The position numbers were made by a program, and so were the translations under genes. This document shows positions 1-12,476 of a stretch of 64,000 nt of DNA, piece by piece. Position 1 is the stretch's first letter. The number at the start of each line of letters is the position of its first letter. The DNA comes from Casuarius casuarius (taxonomy: Eukaryota; Chordata; Aves; Casuariiformes; Casuariidae). The stretch spans positions 812-64,811 of the forward strand of contig PTFA01000418.1 in assembly GCA_003342895.1 (NCBI GenBank), written 5' to 3'. The notes beneath the pieces are model-generated. The model saw nothing but the letters and a program-made list of their open reading frames with translations, had not been told where the DNA came from and made no database searches.

Positions 1-85
1 TGACCGGTTTTAGTGTCTTAATCTCGTCCTTGGGATCGTAACGAAACCCCCCCGATATTGGATCGGGACAAAGGATTTTCAGTCA
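1..85. mobile_element. CpG-rich block at window edge, possible end of an LTR-type retroelement
   Basis: This block holds about six CpG dinucleotides in its first 70 bases, while the following kilobase has very few. It also carries a run of seven C at about 47-53, so its base composition differs sharply from its neighbours. The block appears to end near position 85 in CA; read on the minus strand it would begin with TG, as LTRs do. High CpG content suggests recent arrival, because methylated CpG decays in old noncoding DNA. It loosely resembles the U5-like end of avian endogenous retrovirus LTRs as I remember them, but I cannot name a family. No primer binding site or coding sequence is visible, and the rest would lie outside the window. 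It could instead be a piece of CpG-rich host sequence. Confidence 0.3.
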
Positions 86-1610
86 TGCTAATGTTAGCTC
101 TATGCTGACAATTCTGATGTTTCTATAAACACAATTATTTTTCAAGTTTGACAAATTCTACATGTGAACCACTTACAGTACTGGTTTATGATCCACATGG
201 TGCCAAAAGGGGACTTTAATTGCAAATAGTGAAATATATATTAAAAACAAACAGAAAACTTTCCATAGGACATGCTCTCAACAGAAGTGGAATAAGTCAA
301 AGATTCAGTTTTCATTTCCTACACTCTGTGTAGCTCCAAGTCCCTTTACCGCCCTTACCAATGAACATTAAGTTTTGATTTCTGCATAATTTCTTATTTC
401 TATGCAAATTCCCAAATAACCAGATACATAATTTGGTTCAATGATGTGTAAGATGTTCTGTTTCCAGCAAAACCTCAAAATTTGCTGCACTAAGAATAAA
501 TTTGTATTTCAGCAAAACTTTATGATTACATTCCCTAAGCTCAGAAATCCTGTACTCTGTGCATAACAGCCATTTGTGCAGTATATACCAGTTTTGCTAC
601 AGGATTAAAAATCTTATGAAATTACAGGTAAAAATAAATGTTACCACATGATAATGTTACATACAGAACTGCCCTCTTAATAATGCTGAATTCAGATCTT
701 ACCCAAGTAATGTGGCATTGCAGCAGTAGAAACCATGAAAAAGCAATTTTAAAATCTACAATTCAAAGTATAAATGAACAAAAATGTTCTTGAATACTGC
801 TGCCCTAACTACAAGAGCAGCAACTGAAAAAACAGGAGCCAAACAGAATACATTTGAAGCGAAAACTAGAGAAAAACTGGAGAAAAAAAGCAAAACACAT
901 GTTTGGAACTTCAGAAGATTGCTTATATCTACTACATCCAACTTCTTTGCCAAATAATGAATTCATACACAGTAATACTAAAAATCAGAAGGACATTCTG
1001 AGCAATGAAACTCAATTGCATGTGTTGTAGAAGAAAATGTAAAATTGTTTTTCGCTGTAAATCAACGCTCCTCCTGACAACAGCATGTAGTGTTATTTCA
1101 TGACAAGCATAATCTGGACTTTTTACAACATGGAAAGATCAAAAATGGAATCAAGAAGGTAATCAATTTAAACCTCATTTTTTTTTAATTATGCCAAGAT
1201 AGCGAAGACTGACTTAAATGAAAAAAAAAAACAAAACCAGACCCAGCTGAGGATGACAAAACATAGCACTATTTTCAGTCAAAACTGATACATGAAGCAG
1301 CATCACGTGTCTCCCCTGCAAAGCAGAGGCGCACCTTAAAACCTTGCCCAGAATTCTAACAAAAGAGTGCAAACAGTAACAGCGGGTTTTTGCATATCTT
1401 CAGAATAATTTGCTTCAGGTAAATCTCTACATTGGTGCAGGGGGAGATGTAGTGATAAATGGTGGGTAGACAAATCCTCCTTACATTAGAGTAACCATAC
1501 CAGCTTCTTTAAGATGACAGTCACTTGGATATTAAACAAGCATGCAAGACATTGCCATATTTTCTCCAAGGAAATTTGCAGCAATAGAAACTAGTATCAG
1601 AACAACATTT

Positions 1611-1653
1611 AAATAAAAAAATAAAAATAAAATAAAATAAAATAAAATAAAAA
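1611..1653. repeat. (AAAAT)n microsatellite
   Basis: A-rich pentanucleotide tandem repeat, with about five regular AAAAT units from roughly 1627 onward and a less regular A-rich lead-in. Confidence 0.9.
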
Positions 1654-1711
1654 CACCCAGCAATCACATTTCCAAACTTCCTACTTTCTCACAGATTCAG
1701 AAAAGTTTTTA

Positions 1712-1739
1712 CTTTTTATTATTTTCTTTTTATTATTTT
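1712..1739. repeat. Perfect 14-base tandem duplication
   Basis: Two identical adjacent 14-base copies of CTTTTTATTATTTT, at 1712-1725 and 1726-1739. This is probably replication slippage in a T-rich stretch. Confidence 0.9.
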
Positions 1740-3819
1740 CTTACATTCCTTTGTCTGCTAAAATTCACTTTTCAACTACCAAAATCCACAGTTACATCCA
1801 GCACTACACAAGGATGGCTTGCTGAGAGGAAAAGATTTTATGACGATACACGGCAGAATATTTTTATTCTGTTTCACTTTTCCCCTGGCGAAAGAAACAA
1901 TTCACGCTGCCAGGTTTCAGTCTGGTCATGGCAACAGCAATCATCCTTAACATCATCAATAAAGTAGAGGCAAGTTATTGCTTTACATATTTTCTTAAAA
2001 TAAATGTTTACAATATATTGTTATGTAGCTGTTTTCTCCTTCCAGGCTTTTCTCTTAATCACATAAATTAAAATGTTAAATTAGTGCTGCAATTCTTTGC
2101 AAATATGTACATACTTCGAGTAACTAGCTAAAACTGAAACAAGATCTCCCACTGATATTACTCCAATTCATTTGGCAAGTGCATTTTTACTTAAAAATCC
2201 TTTAATTCAAAAAATTAAGTGGAATTGTAGGTTTTGTAGACATTTTTTAAGAGGAAGTTAAAATTGTTGCAATTGATCACCCAGATAAAAACGTTTTTCA
2301 TCACCTTACAGATCTAATAATTGCTAGTGATAGCTCTCTGCAACCTCCCATCATTTGGTCTGTCCAATACTTTAATGGAAGTACATTATGTTCAGAATAA
2401 GCTGAATCTAGAACATAGCCTTTTAGAACTAGATACAACTATCTCAAATCAAATGCAAAATGAACGGCATACTAAAGCTATATGGTCACAGCATCATTTT
2501 AGTAAAGCATCAAGGGAAGAACACAGAGGTGCTAAATGTGATGCATACATGGCCCTTGTGTTGTCTGGGAGAAAGTATTAACAGGAAAGAAAACAAAGGG
2601 AAAGAGAAGAAGAGAATGTATGGCTTTCCAGAACACAATCAAAGGAGAAAAAAAAAGAACGCAGTATATATAAAAAGAGATTATCTGGGGTTTGAGGGTT
2701 TCTTACGTCCCTGGTACAAAGTAGCACACAGAGGTTCTGGCGGGATTTGGAGGACACGTGATTTTTCGAAGAGGTATTTCAGATTTTTTTTCAATTAAAA
2801 AAAAAAAAAGAAGATACTTTTTTCTGCTGGTGGTTTCTTTCTGGGATAAAAGGCGGAGAAGAAGGAGAGAGTAAATGGATTGAAAACTGTCATTTCCAAA
2901 TTGAATGGGATTTATGAATCCTGATTTATTTGCCTTCCTGGGGAATAGATCCCTCATGTACAAGGTCTAGTGTTTCTTCCATGAATATCCCAAAGTGCAG
3001 TTAGTTTGTTGATGTGGGAATCTGCAGGACAGCAGATCTTGCCTCATCCTATAAAACTTGCACAGATTAACAGAATATCATACCACATTCTCTCTGCATC
3101 ACAGGAAACACAGGTAACGCAAAAGTAACTATTATGTACGCTGAAACAACTACTAAAGACAGGAACATAAACAAAAAAACATGGACAATGAACTGAAGAA
3201 ATACTCTCACCAGCCCAGCACATCGTTTCACCTGTAGCTACCATCTGCAGCGTAACAACTTTTGGAGACAGCAGTGGTAATAACAACAAGATCAGTAGCA
3301 GCAAGCCACGTATTATAGAAGTCACTTTAAAGAACTGTCTGGACTATTCTGACTCTGGATAGTCAGAAAAATGTAGAGAATTAGGAAAAACATAGAGAAT
3401 AAGGGAAGAAAAAGTGATATAAAATATCAACCCCCCAAAATACCACGGAAAGAAAAATACGAGGGTCGATAAGAATGGTCATCCTCATGAGATGCCATAT
3501 ATGAATGGATGAAACAAATGAAGATGCAGAAGACAAACAGGAAGGCACATTAAAAGCAGTTCACCAGCTGGCACTTCACAGAAATTAACAGAATTATGCA
3601 TGAAAATGTGTTATACTTTATCTCCTCAGCCTATACGAGAGGAAAACAATGACATTCAGAGCTGCACTACGCGCAGCAAAACACTGCATCTCACTAGCCA
3701 TTTGCAAGACTTTACACTCTATTAAGAGGAGAGAGGGTTTCTTTCCCTCCTTAGGAAAATAATTAGTCTTTTCCCCTTGTGGAAACACACAGTTCTCCAT
3801 AAATGAGACTGCTGCACAT

Positions 3820-3893
3820 TTTATATATATAATTATATATTTATATATACACACATGTGTATATATATGCTTTTATATATATAAAAATATGAA
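3820..3893. repeat. AT-rich alternating (TA)n tract with near-palindromic centre
   Basis: Mostly alternating T and A, interrupted by an ACACACATGTGT core, so that the centre around 3847-3868 is nearly self-complementary. It could extrude as a cruciform. It is ordinary vertebrate simple sequence. Confidence 0.85.
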
Positions 3894-4431
3894 TGGCTAA
3901 AATATATCATGTTCAATATCTTAATATCTTATCAAAAAAATAGTTCTTACTGTACATGTACTTTTGTCAGTGAAGCTCTTGAAAGTAAACTCAGTAACAA
4001 GCTTACTGACCACCTTCACACAAAGGCAGCTGGGGTGAAACCAAACCTTACAGTAGATGCAATTCTCTCTAAAAACACAATTTCCCAAAGAAAAATGGGT
4101 AAACAGAATTCTTTATAAGACAAGAACTGCAGAAATGTATACCCCAGTTCTGAAGACGGAATGAGGAATCTCACTTTTGGCTTTTGTCTGAAAGTCAAAC
4201 TTTCGGTTCCAACAAGACTTTCCCCCCTCCCGGTTTTAAGGCACGTTGAAAACATTACCTCTTCCAGATGCTGTGAAACAGGCAACATGATTATTTTGCC
4301 TTTTTGATGTGACCACTGCTACGCTCAAAGTCCTTTCCTTCTTTCTTGGCGCCAATATTGCTTAGTCCATTCTGACGTGTGATTTAAACAATATTATTTT
4401 TTTCTTTTAAAAGAGGTAACAGTAGCTTTGC

Positions 4432-4444
4432 GGGGGGGGGGGGG
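4432..4444 (+). repeat. G13 homopolymer
   Basis: Thirteen consecutive G followed by ACGGACGGACC. Long G runs are rare in this AT-rich context and are prone to slippage and sequencing length error. Confidence 0.9.
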
Positions 4445-7400
4445 ACGGACGGACCACGAAGCTATGCATATTGTGAGACCTCACCATCATACCAGCTACG
4501 TCATCCAGACTTTTTATGATTCAGACCTTTCTTTATCGTATTTTTCAGCACAGACTTGATGTAGCGTTAGTTTACAGGGATTGAGACCAAGCCAACAATG
4601 CCATCCCCATTACAAAGGTACTTGTGAACAGAGGAAACTTCCTTATTCTTATGCAGTCTTTCCAGATTTACATACTTAATTTGAAGGAAAACACCACACA
4701 TGATATGTATTGCAGTGATTTTGTTTTTTCTCTCGCTCTTTGGAAAACATTCCAGAGCTCCACAAATCCCCATTCAATTCTATAAAACAAGAACAAAATT
4801 AAAATGCAAGAATGACTGCTTTCTTCATGACTTTTCTAAACTAAGAAAAATGTAAAAGTTGTAGCACTCATAACAACATCCAGCACACACTGAATTGCAC
4901 ATGGTATAAAGTCGTTATTCAAGATCAAGTAATATGTTTGTACTGTCTTGTCTTTGTTTTTACTGTTCGCTCATAATTTCGGTATTAGTAAATTCAAGTT
5001 TATAACAGGCTCCAAAAATAATACAACATACACATACATAAATATTTCACTAAAAATTATTTCAAGCACACATTAACCAAACATGAAAGCAAAGGCTGTT
5101 CAAATATATATTTTTGTCGGTGCAGTGAGTACTCTTGCCCCAAAAGCAAATGATCAGTGAAGTTGAGACCTTGACCACAAAAATCCATACCTTAACACCA
5201 AATCAATATTCTTTCAAGCCACATTGCATACATTCACTCAATCAAAACCATGCTTTAATGTATAACTTCATGACCGTGCATTTTGGCAGCTTCCTCCACA
5301 CTGCTATCACATGAAAGGCAGTCAATATAATACCAACTCTGCCAGAGTAAACACTGAGCCTATACACTTGACCGTGCCATAGAGGACCAGGAACATAAGG
5401 CATGCCTGGTTTGAAGACACATGGGAGCAAAAGCAAAGCAACAGGGTTTGGAAATGGAGCTGAAGCTTAGATGGGCCAGGAGTTGCAAGGAGAGAAGAAA
5501 TAAGGAAATGTCTTACTCTAGCTTGTCTGAGGCAAACCTCAAAACAGGAAAATTCACATTGTACCTGCTTTCTGCTACGAGGCCCAGGGCTCTGTTCTCC
5601 TCACGAGCTATGCACCAGTCTGCAAGGCTGCTTGCTACTTTCTGTGGGACGAAGTCTCGTAGACCCTGCAGAAGAAAAATTCTGCCTCTCAACAGCACTA
5701 ATATCTCCCTCTGAGAGTGTAAGTGCCACATTATAGAAGAAAAGAAAATTTTACTCTTGTACCTTTTCCTCAGTCTTGCTTTTACCTAGGTAAAACCTGC
5801 TCAGTTCTGCACAGAAGGACCACTCTTGAACAAAGTGCAGTTTGCATGCTTTACCAAAAGAAGGGTAGGACAACATACATGAAAAAAAGAAAAAAAAAAG
5901 TTACAAGCCAGTCTAAGCTGAACATAGGATGAAGTTCAACTAGCTAATTCAAACTTGTCCAGTTTACTGAAAAAGCACAACATTCATGATAGTATCTGTT
6001 TTTTTTTATTTTAGTGTCAAAGAATTTAAGTTCCGTTTTCCATGCACAATTTGCAGCCTCCTTAACTATAGGAATGCAAAATATGTTGTCTTGCAGTCTA
6101 AATGATATCTGCTGTTTTGTAAATAGATAGCTCAGGTGCTCTGTTCAACAAATGAACATTTCTACAATAAATGCAAAAATAGTAATGTTATTTAAAGGCA
6201 ACTTAGCACAGCATTTATAAGTTGTGAATATGACACGCTTTTGTTATTATGAAGGATATTTAGGTAAAATAAGTCCGAACACGTAACCGTATGTTATACC
6301 CATGTCTGAAGTGTTACATTTAGAAATGTTTTATAAAGCATTTTTAATATTTGTAAAATACAGCTAAATTTACAGCAAATCATTACTCAAACATATTGAA
6401 AGCTTCTGAAATATCAAGATATTAATTTACAGCTTTTGAAAATTTCTAGGTACTTTTTTTTTTTTTTTTAATAAACACCTTATATTTTTTGCTCTGCTTC
6501 TAAAACCAAATCTGCCTCTTCTATTTTGGGAAGCAGGGCAGCAGGTGAAAAATCAAGCATCACTCAATCCCAGATGTGTACTATTTGAGGACCCTGAACT
6601 TCATAGCATTAATGATTGATTATAATACACATAGAACTCATTGAAATGTGGCTTCACGTGGTCTGGACTGGGACTTCACTGTAAAATCTGTTTTACCCTG
6701 CCTATAACAAGGTATATATGTAAGTGGGAGGAAAAATGTAACGCATGTTTAGTCTGTACCCTATGACAGCTGGCAATACATGTTCTATGGGAATTTCCCA
6801 GTGCTGGACAGTCAATGCAATTGTAAATAGCTTGGATGCAATGTATTTTAAAAGATGAACTGTCTATCTGTCTCTAACTCAACGTCACAAAATTTTGCCA
6901 GGTTCCAAACTTTGTATTTTCAGCAGCCACAAGGAGGGAATTCTTGGCAGATGATACATAGCTCTGAGATTTGCTTCTGGCAGAAATGAATTCAAGAGCA
7001 AACTTGTCTATAATTGGAACAAATTACAAGACTCCTCTTCACCAAGTTTCCTTCTGACCATAGGCTATGAAACCCTGCAGCTCGGTTCACTGGCCAGATG
7101 CTGCTCATTTCCTGATCTTTGAAGTTGCAGGCAACCAAGACAATATCTTGGTTTTCTCCTTTAATTGGAAGCATTAATACCTTAAATTTATACTATGTTA
7201 AGGTATACACAAATAGGGTGGAGATGGTCATTTTTTTAAAACATTTCCAATACACCTTATGAAAGATTCTTACGAAATGTCTCCCAAAGATCCCATTACC
7301 CACTCCTAGTTTACATCATATTTTGAAAAGGGCTAGAAGCGTGATCACTTCCAGAAAACTAATTTGTTTAAATGAAATATTGCTTCAAAGGAAAAACATG

Positions 7401-8186
7401 AAATATTCAATAGTCTTACAAAACCACTATAAAAAAAAAAGGACAAAGATAGCACTGAGGTGCTAAGCCAGTTTTGTGTGTTTCTTGTCTTGAATAAGTC
7501 AAAATGATACAGCAGTTATCTGTGACTGTTGTTTAAAAGAAGACAAATAAATTAAGAAACAAAGCACTGGGTACACTTCAAAACTTAAACTTAATTTTAT
7601 ATAGCCATATTACCCAGCAAAAACTATGCCTGTGGGAAGCAAACATTATCTACTGTCCCTTGTCGTATGTCAGTCATAATTCTTTTGAAACAGAGATCAA
7701 TGACGCTCCGAACTAGGGTCCCGTAGACTAATTCATACATTAAAACATCATTACATAATGGCCAGGAAAACTCATAAGACTTTGTTTATGACCCGAAACT
7801 GCATGAAGGGGAGCTCTAAAAATACCTGAGTGGACTAATAGGAAATAGAGCTTTCAGTAGCAAATTTGCTAGGAAGATGCTCCCTCTCTCAAAATGTCTT
7901 ATCTGTAGCAGGGACAGGACCTTAAAAATATTTAAGTCACTTTAGGAAGAAGGGTTCTTTCCCCTTAACTCAAATTTATCAGATTATGAAACTACTGGAA
8001 TTAATCCAACAAATTTTTCAACCAAAACTGTTATTTCTGTACCACTATTTTAAAAGTACTTTGTAATGCGCATTAGTTGTGAAATACCATCACAAACATA
8101 CCAAACCACAAGCTACCAGCTTTTAATCAGATCTCTGACCTTTGCGAAAACTGACGATCAGGCACCACTATCTATTTTTCTCCCAG
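4445..8186. other. AT-rich noncoding stretch, no gene recognised
   Basis: Only short chance open frames are present, the longest about 97 codons around 5421-5714. A-rich runs lie near 5881-5899. No mobile element is recognised. Confidence 0.5.
6454..6469. repeat. T16 homopolymer
   Basis: Sixteen consecutive T. No recognisable retroposon body is attached on either side, so this is called a simple run rather than a retroposon tail. Confidence 0.9.
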
Positions 8187-8240
8187 CCCTGCTGCCAGCG
8201 AAGGTTGTCACTGCCTATGGAAGACACACTTTTAAGTTAG
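8187..8240 (+). other. Candidate 54-base internal exon (unproven)
   Basis: A pyrimidine-rich acceptor, CTATTTTTCTCCCAG, ends at 8186, and a full consensus donor, GTAAGT, starts at 8241. The 54 bases between are a multiple of three and open in only one of the three frames, reading through LLPAKVVTAYGRHTFKL. The peptide is not recognised. Acceptor and donor pairs this good occur by chance many times in 64 kb, so this is only a candidate. It could equally be part of a noncoding transcript or nothing at all. Confidence 0.15.
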
Positions 8241-11200
8241 GTAAGTCTTTTGCCACATCTATGTTTTGTCGTATATGTTGTCATATGTTGCATGTCATAC
8301 ATTGTCATGTACGTATGGTCAACACAAGGCTGCACTGTGAGGAGGTGGATAGGGATGGACATGCCTGTGCCCAGAAACCATTCAAGTTTAGTCCATGCTT
8401 TTTAATCATGAAGGGAAAAGAATTAACCCTCCTAGGTATCCACTATGTGGTTACCTCTACTGCACAGAAAAGCACCTGCAGCCCTTATTGAAAAGGGATT
8501 TACAGGCTCAGTATGTATATCAAACAAGGCCCAGCACCTGCTTTCCAAAAATGTCTCATCCTCTAATGCCATTTATCTAGCAGCAGTATCTTCTACAGCA
8601 GCATCTTTATCTAGCAGAAATCATTATGTTGCTACAACTTTCTGTTTCACTGGTCAGCATTTTGATGAAAGAAAATTAGCAGTCGCAAACGGTACATTTT
8701 ATATCCTTAGCAATTCAGTGTTTATTTTGGGGTTGTGTAAAGTTTGATGGAGATGGGTGAAAGACTGTAATAGCTAATGCAGTGTCAGACCTTAGCTGAG
8801 AGGAGCCTCAAAGGAGAAATAGGGGGAGCAGAGATGTTACATCTACTGAGAGCTGAGACTTCTCTCACAGGACTCTCGGTAACGTCACCGAAGGCTGAGT
8901 TTCTGCCCAAAGATGACAGAGACATAACCGATTAGGTAAAGAATGCTGCACTTTGCCAATCTGGTAGCAAATTACCTACCAGGGACTATTACGTGAATAT
9001 TACCAATTCTACTTCACAAACTCAAAGTACATATTTCTTTATTTCTCCCAAAGAAAGGAGAACGGGAAAAGGATAATAGGAAGATGTCTGCAAGGTGCCA
9101 GTAATGGCCAGCTTTTATACTTTGCAGAAGACAAAAAGAAAGTGAGTTAAACATAGTACATCAAGATAACCAAGTTAAAACATATAACCACTCCAAAACC
9201 GAGAAAATATTTAATTTTGCAAAGGGCCTTAAGTATCAGGAATGGTTTACCTGATTTTCTCAAAATCTAGCTACTAAAAGCAATGGGACAACAGTGAGCA
9301 GTGCCTGGGAACTCACACAGTTTAACTTTCGTACAGTCCATGTCCTTGGACACATGCTTACTGGTGTCAATGCCTCCTCCTCCATTTCGCATCCACTGCA
9401 TGTACCTGCATGTAGTCTGAACAGTAGCAGAGACTGAACTGACCTAAACTGGCTTCTTTTCTGTTCTCAGAACACCTCTTTTTGCCTGTAATCCTGGTAT
9501 CAGTAGCCACTCGGCCTCAAACATTGAAGCTATTCAACTCTATGGGAATAATACTTGACTTACCTGGGCTAAATTTGGTAATGTTCACCACACCACCCAG
9601 CAAGACACTGAGCATCAGAGCAGCATCTTATTCACAGGTTTTCATTTGTTTGCAATAGAGTTGAAGGATTTCATACTTAGATGTTGTTTTTAGCTATTCA
9701 CTTAATTACAACTACTCAGTATGGAAAGTGCTTTATCATAACACAGCTTTGAAGAAAAAATAACAAACTCTGATCCCCACTCTGTCCGAGAATGACTCTT
9801 TTAAGAGAATCTCCAAGCTGTTGCTACACAGTGCTCGTGGCAATGTCAAGAGGTCAAAAATTCCCAAATAAACATGAAGAAGACAAACAGTAGGATGAAT
9901 ACCAAAACACAATAAATGCACGATTATTTCTATTAAGAACAGCTTGTTATTTAGGGCTCTCTAAAGAAAACAGCAAATATTTTCAGTACTTTATGTGGGT
10001 CTCAGAGCAAATACACAACTAATTAACGCACTAAAAGCACTGTTGTAGCTAACAATAGACTTTGTAATCTCATTTTCTGCATTTAATTGTATAACAATGT
10101 CATGTCATATTCACAGATTTACATATCACAAATTTTCCACAAGCTGCCCTTACTGATTTTCAACATTATGGCACACACTTGGAATGCATCTGCAATAAGA
10201 TGCGAGTGTCCCACATAAAAAAGACATCACTTCGAAAATCACTTAAAGAAACCTAACAAACAAGTTCATACATAAATAAAGACTAAGCAACTCACGACTC
10301 CATCTTGGTGATCGAACTTTGAATTATGTATCAAATTATCATTAAGTGACTTTTTCTTTGTGGCTTGTTTTAAACAGCACTGGCTTTATTTAGTGCATTT
10401 CAAAAATAGAGCAAATTTATTACAAGGATTAAAGCAAAAAAAAAAAAAACTGAAAAAATTGGAAAGCTACTGAAAGAAATCAAAACTAACTGCTGCCAGA
10501 TTTCAAAGGAGCATTTTTAGGAAGTTTTGGCGGGGGGGAGAGCTGGGCAGGTAGACAAAGGCCATTTTCCCTTCCAGCTTTCACATGAGCAGTACACTAA
10601 AAGCTATTCACTTCCAGGTCTTACTTAACACAGCCATAGTCAAAGCAATGATTTCCTTGCTCAGATGAAGTGCCCCTTAAGCGTGCTCTAGATTTTCAGT
10701 GAATTCAGTGTGATTTTAGCTCTACAGCTTCCATTGCCTTAAGTGGAAACTGCATGACAAAAAAGGCCATGCAGTTTTATGAGAGCATAGAGAATTTCTT
10801 GAAATGATGTACTTCACTCGTAAGTTAAGTTTTTGAAACCTTAAGGCATTTTTTTCCAGCTCATATCACAAGTAAATTATTACACATGGCATTTTGTTTT
10901 AAATATATGCATATCAAGAGTTATAGTAACAATTATTTAGACTACAGTAAGCTATACCCATTTAGATGCTTAAATAAGGTGGGATACTTCCATTCACTGG
11001 GACATTTATTTGCTCAATTTATTACATAATACTAGTTTTGGAACAAAACTATCATGCCTTTATAAATAAATATAAAATACAAAATAAAATGTACAGTTGC
11101 ATACTTGCAAAATTGCAGTTATTTCTTGCACAGATCCCCAGAGAGCAGCTTTCAAATATAATTTGAACATCTAACGTTGTATTGATGAAACATTTCTGCA

Positions 11201-12156
11201 CTAGTTTCTTTATCAGTATATGCTTTTCTGAAAGAGGGACTGTGATTACTTAAGTAAAAATAGGAAAGTCTTAAATAAATCTAGATGATAAATGAAGAAG
11301 AAAAAAAAAGTTTACAAAATTTTTTTAATATGTAGGCAAAAGATCTGATATAAATAATGTCAACAGTTTGAGGCTGTTAAAATTGTAGAGGACTAAATCA
11401 CATGAAAAGCGCCAATGAAGTCAATAAGGCTATATGCCTGAGTTTACCAGTCAGCTAAAATAAATCCTTCATTAAAATTTTTATACTTTTCCTATAAGGT
11501 CAAATACTAATTTTGAACATATCAAAATGTTCAAAAGAATGGAAATATATTAAATCCTAAATTTATTCTCAAAGCCATTGTTCCAGTGCAAGACATTTGA
11601 TAACAAGTCTCTCCTTCTTCACTGCTGAATGCATTACAAAATCTTAGACATTTCAGAAGTTGCGTATCGTCTATAAAATTTCCCATCAGAAATGAGAATG
11701 CTTTAAGATAAAGACAGAGAGCAAAACCATAACTGTAGATGAAGAACAGTTTTTATTACATATGCTCATCTGTGCCACATTATTCTGTCTAGCTCATATT
11801 AAAAGAGATTGAAAAAATAACCACAGGGAAAATCAACAGCAAATGAAACAATAGGACGAGTTGAGACACCACAGCTGTGCAGGTCCAGATCTCCATTCTG
11901 CTGGCATAGATGTCTGTCTGAACGTTTGAATCTGATGGTAGAAAAGCTCATGGAAAACTTCCACAGAACGCAGAAAGAGGAATCAATGGGAGTGTTGCTT
12001 TCATCTGTTAGAACATGTAACGAAGTACTGAGAAATTATTTCTTTTCATTACTTCAGTTCTATAGTTACAATGTACATACAGGAACAAGCAGTGTATTAG
12101 CAAGTCTTAAAATACAATCATTAAGGCAGAAAGCGGATAACTAGAGAGGGGCACAG
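8241..12156. other. AT-rich noncoding stretch, no gene recognised
   Basis: A degenerate TGTCATATG-like reiteration lies at about 8266-8318. Open frames are short apart from the 141-codon frame that spans the candidate exon at 8187-8240. The stretch 10780-11560 is particularly AT-rich and free of recognisable repeats. Confidence 0.5.
10436..10449. repeat. A14 homopolymer
   Basis: Fourteen consecutive A with no recognisable retroposon upstream. Confidence 0.85.
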
Positions 12157-12282
12157 CGCATTCATTCACTATGCAATGAGGGTATGTATAGAGATGCACT
12201 GTATATTATATACATATCTATATATACAGACACAGTGTATGTATCTATTTTTATTTAAAAATCTCATTGCATAGTGAATGCG
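12157..12282. repeat. Inverted repeat 1 (hairpin-forming)
   Basis: The left arm at 12157-12180 and the right arm at 12263-12282 are reverse complements over 20 bases, apart from a four-base ATTC duplication in the left arm. Inside, CACTGT at 12197-12202 can pair with ACAGTG at 12232-12237, and the centre is TA-rich, so the fold extends inward. It lies only 14 bases before a second inverted repeat. No gene is associated. It may be a foldback or MITE-like remnant, a template-switch product or a hairpin RNA source. Confidence 0.8.
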
Positions 12283-12296
12283 TTTTGACTTTTACA

Positions 12297-12476
12297 TGAG
12301 GGGGACTCATGAGAGTCCTCTCTTGCAGGCTCTTTCCTGCTATGGTGTGGACAAATTCAAATATGTATGTATTCACACACACACTTATACGGGTATATGA
12401 GCACAAAGATCTTTGAATCTGTCCACACCGCAGAAAGTAGGAGCCCGCAAGAGAGGGCTCCCATGCACGTCCCTCA
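12297..12476. repeat. Inverted repeat 2 (long imperfect hairpin)
   Basis: Arms 12308-12361 and 12412-12465 are reverse complements at 44 of 54 ungapped positions, around a loop of 50 bases. Weaker pairing continues outward between TGAGGG at 12297-12302 and CCCTCA at 12471-12476. Most mismatches are transitions, and at least two are CpG in the right arm where the left has TpG or CpA. That is what neutral decay of an originally more perfect DNA duplication would leave. A minus-strand RNA would pair better (49 of 54 with G-U allowed) than a plus-strand RNA. No transposase frame or obvious terminal motif is present. Confidence 0.85.

Larger units (their letters stand above)
86..4431. other. AT-rich noncoding stretch, no gene recognised
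   Basis: Open frames here are all under 115 codons and have the low-complexity composition expected by chance. The part from about 1800 to 2200 is very AT-rich and, read on the minus strand, has UTR-like character, including a Pumilio-type TGTACATA near 2106. I cannot tie it to a gene. Simple repeats inside it are listed separately. A CACGTG E-box lies near 2755, with no promoter structure around it. Confidence 0.5.

Noticed and set aside
8066..8491. 141-codon plus-strand frame
   Set aside because: No recognisable domain. Only the 54-base segment between splice-like sites is kept, as a weak exon candidate.
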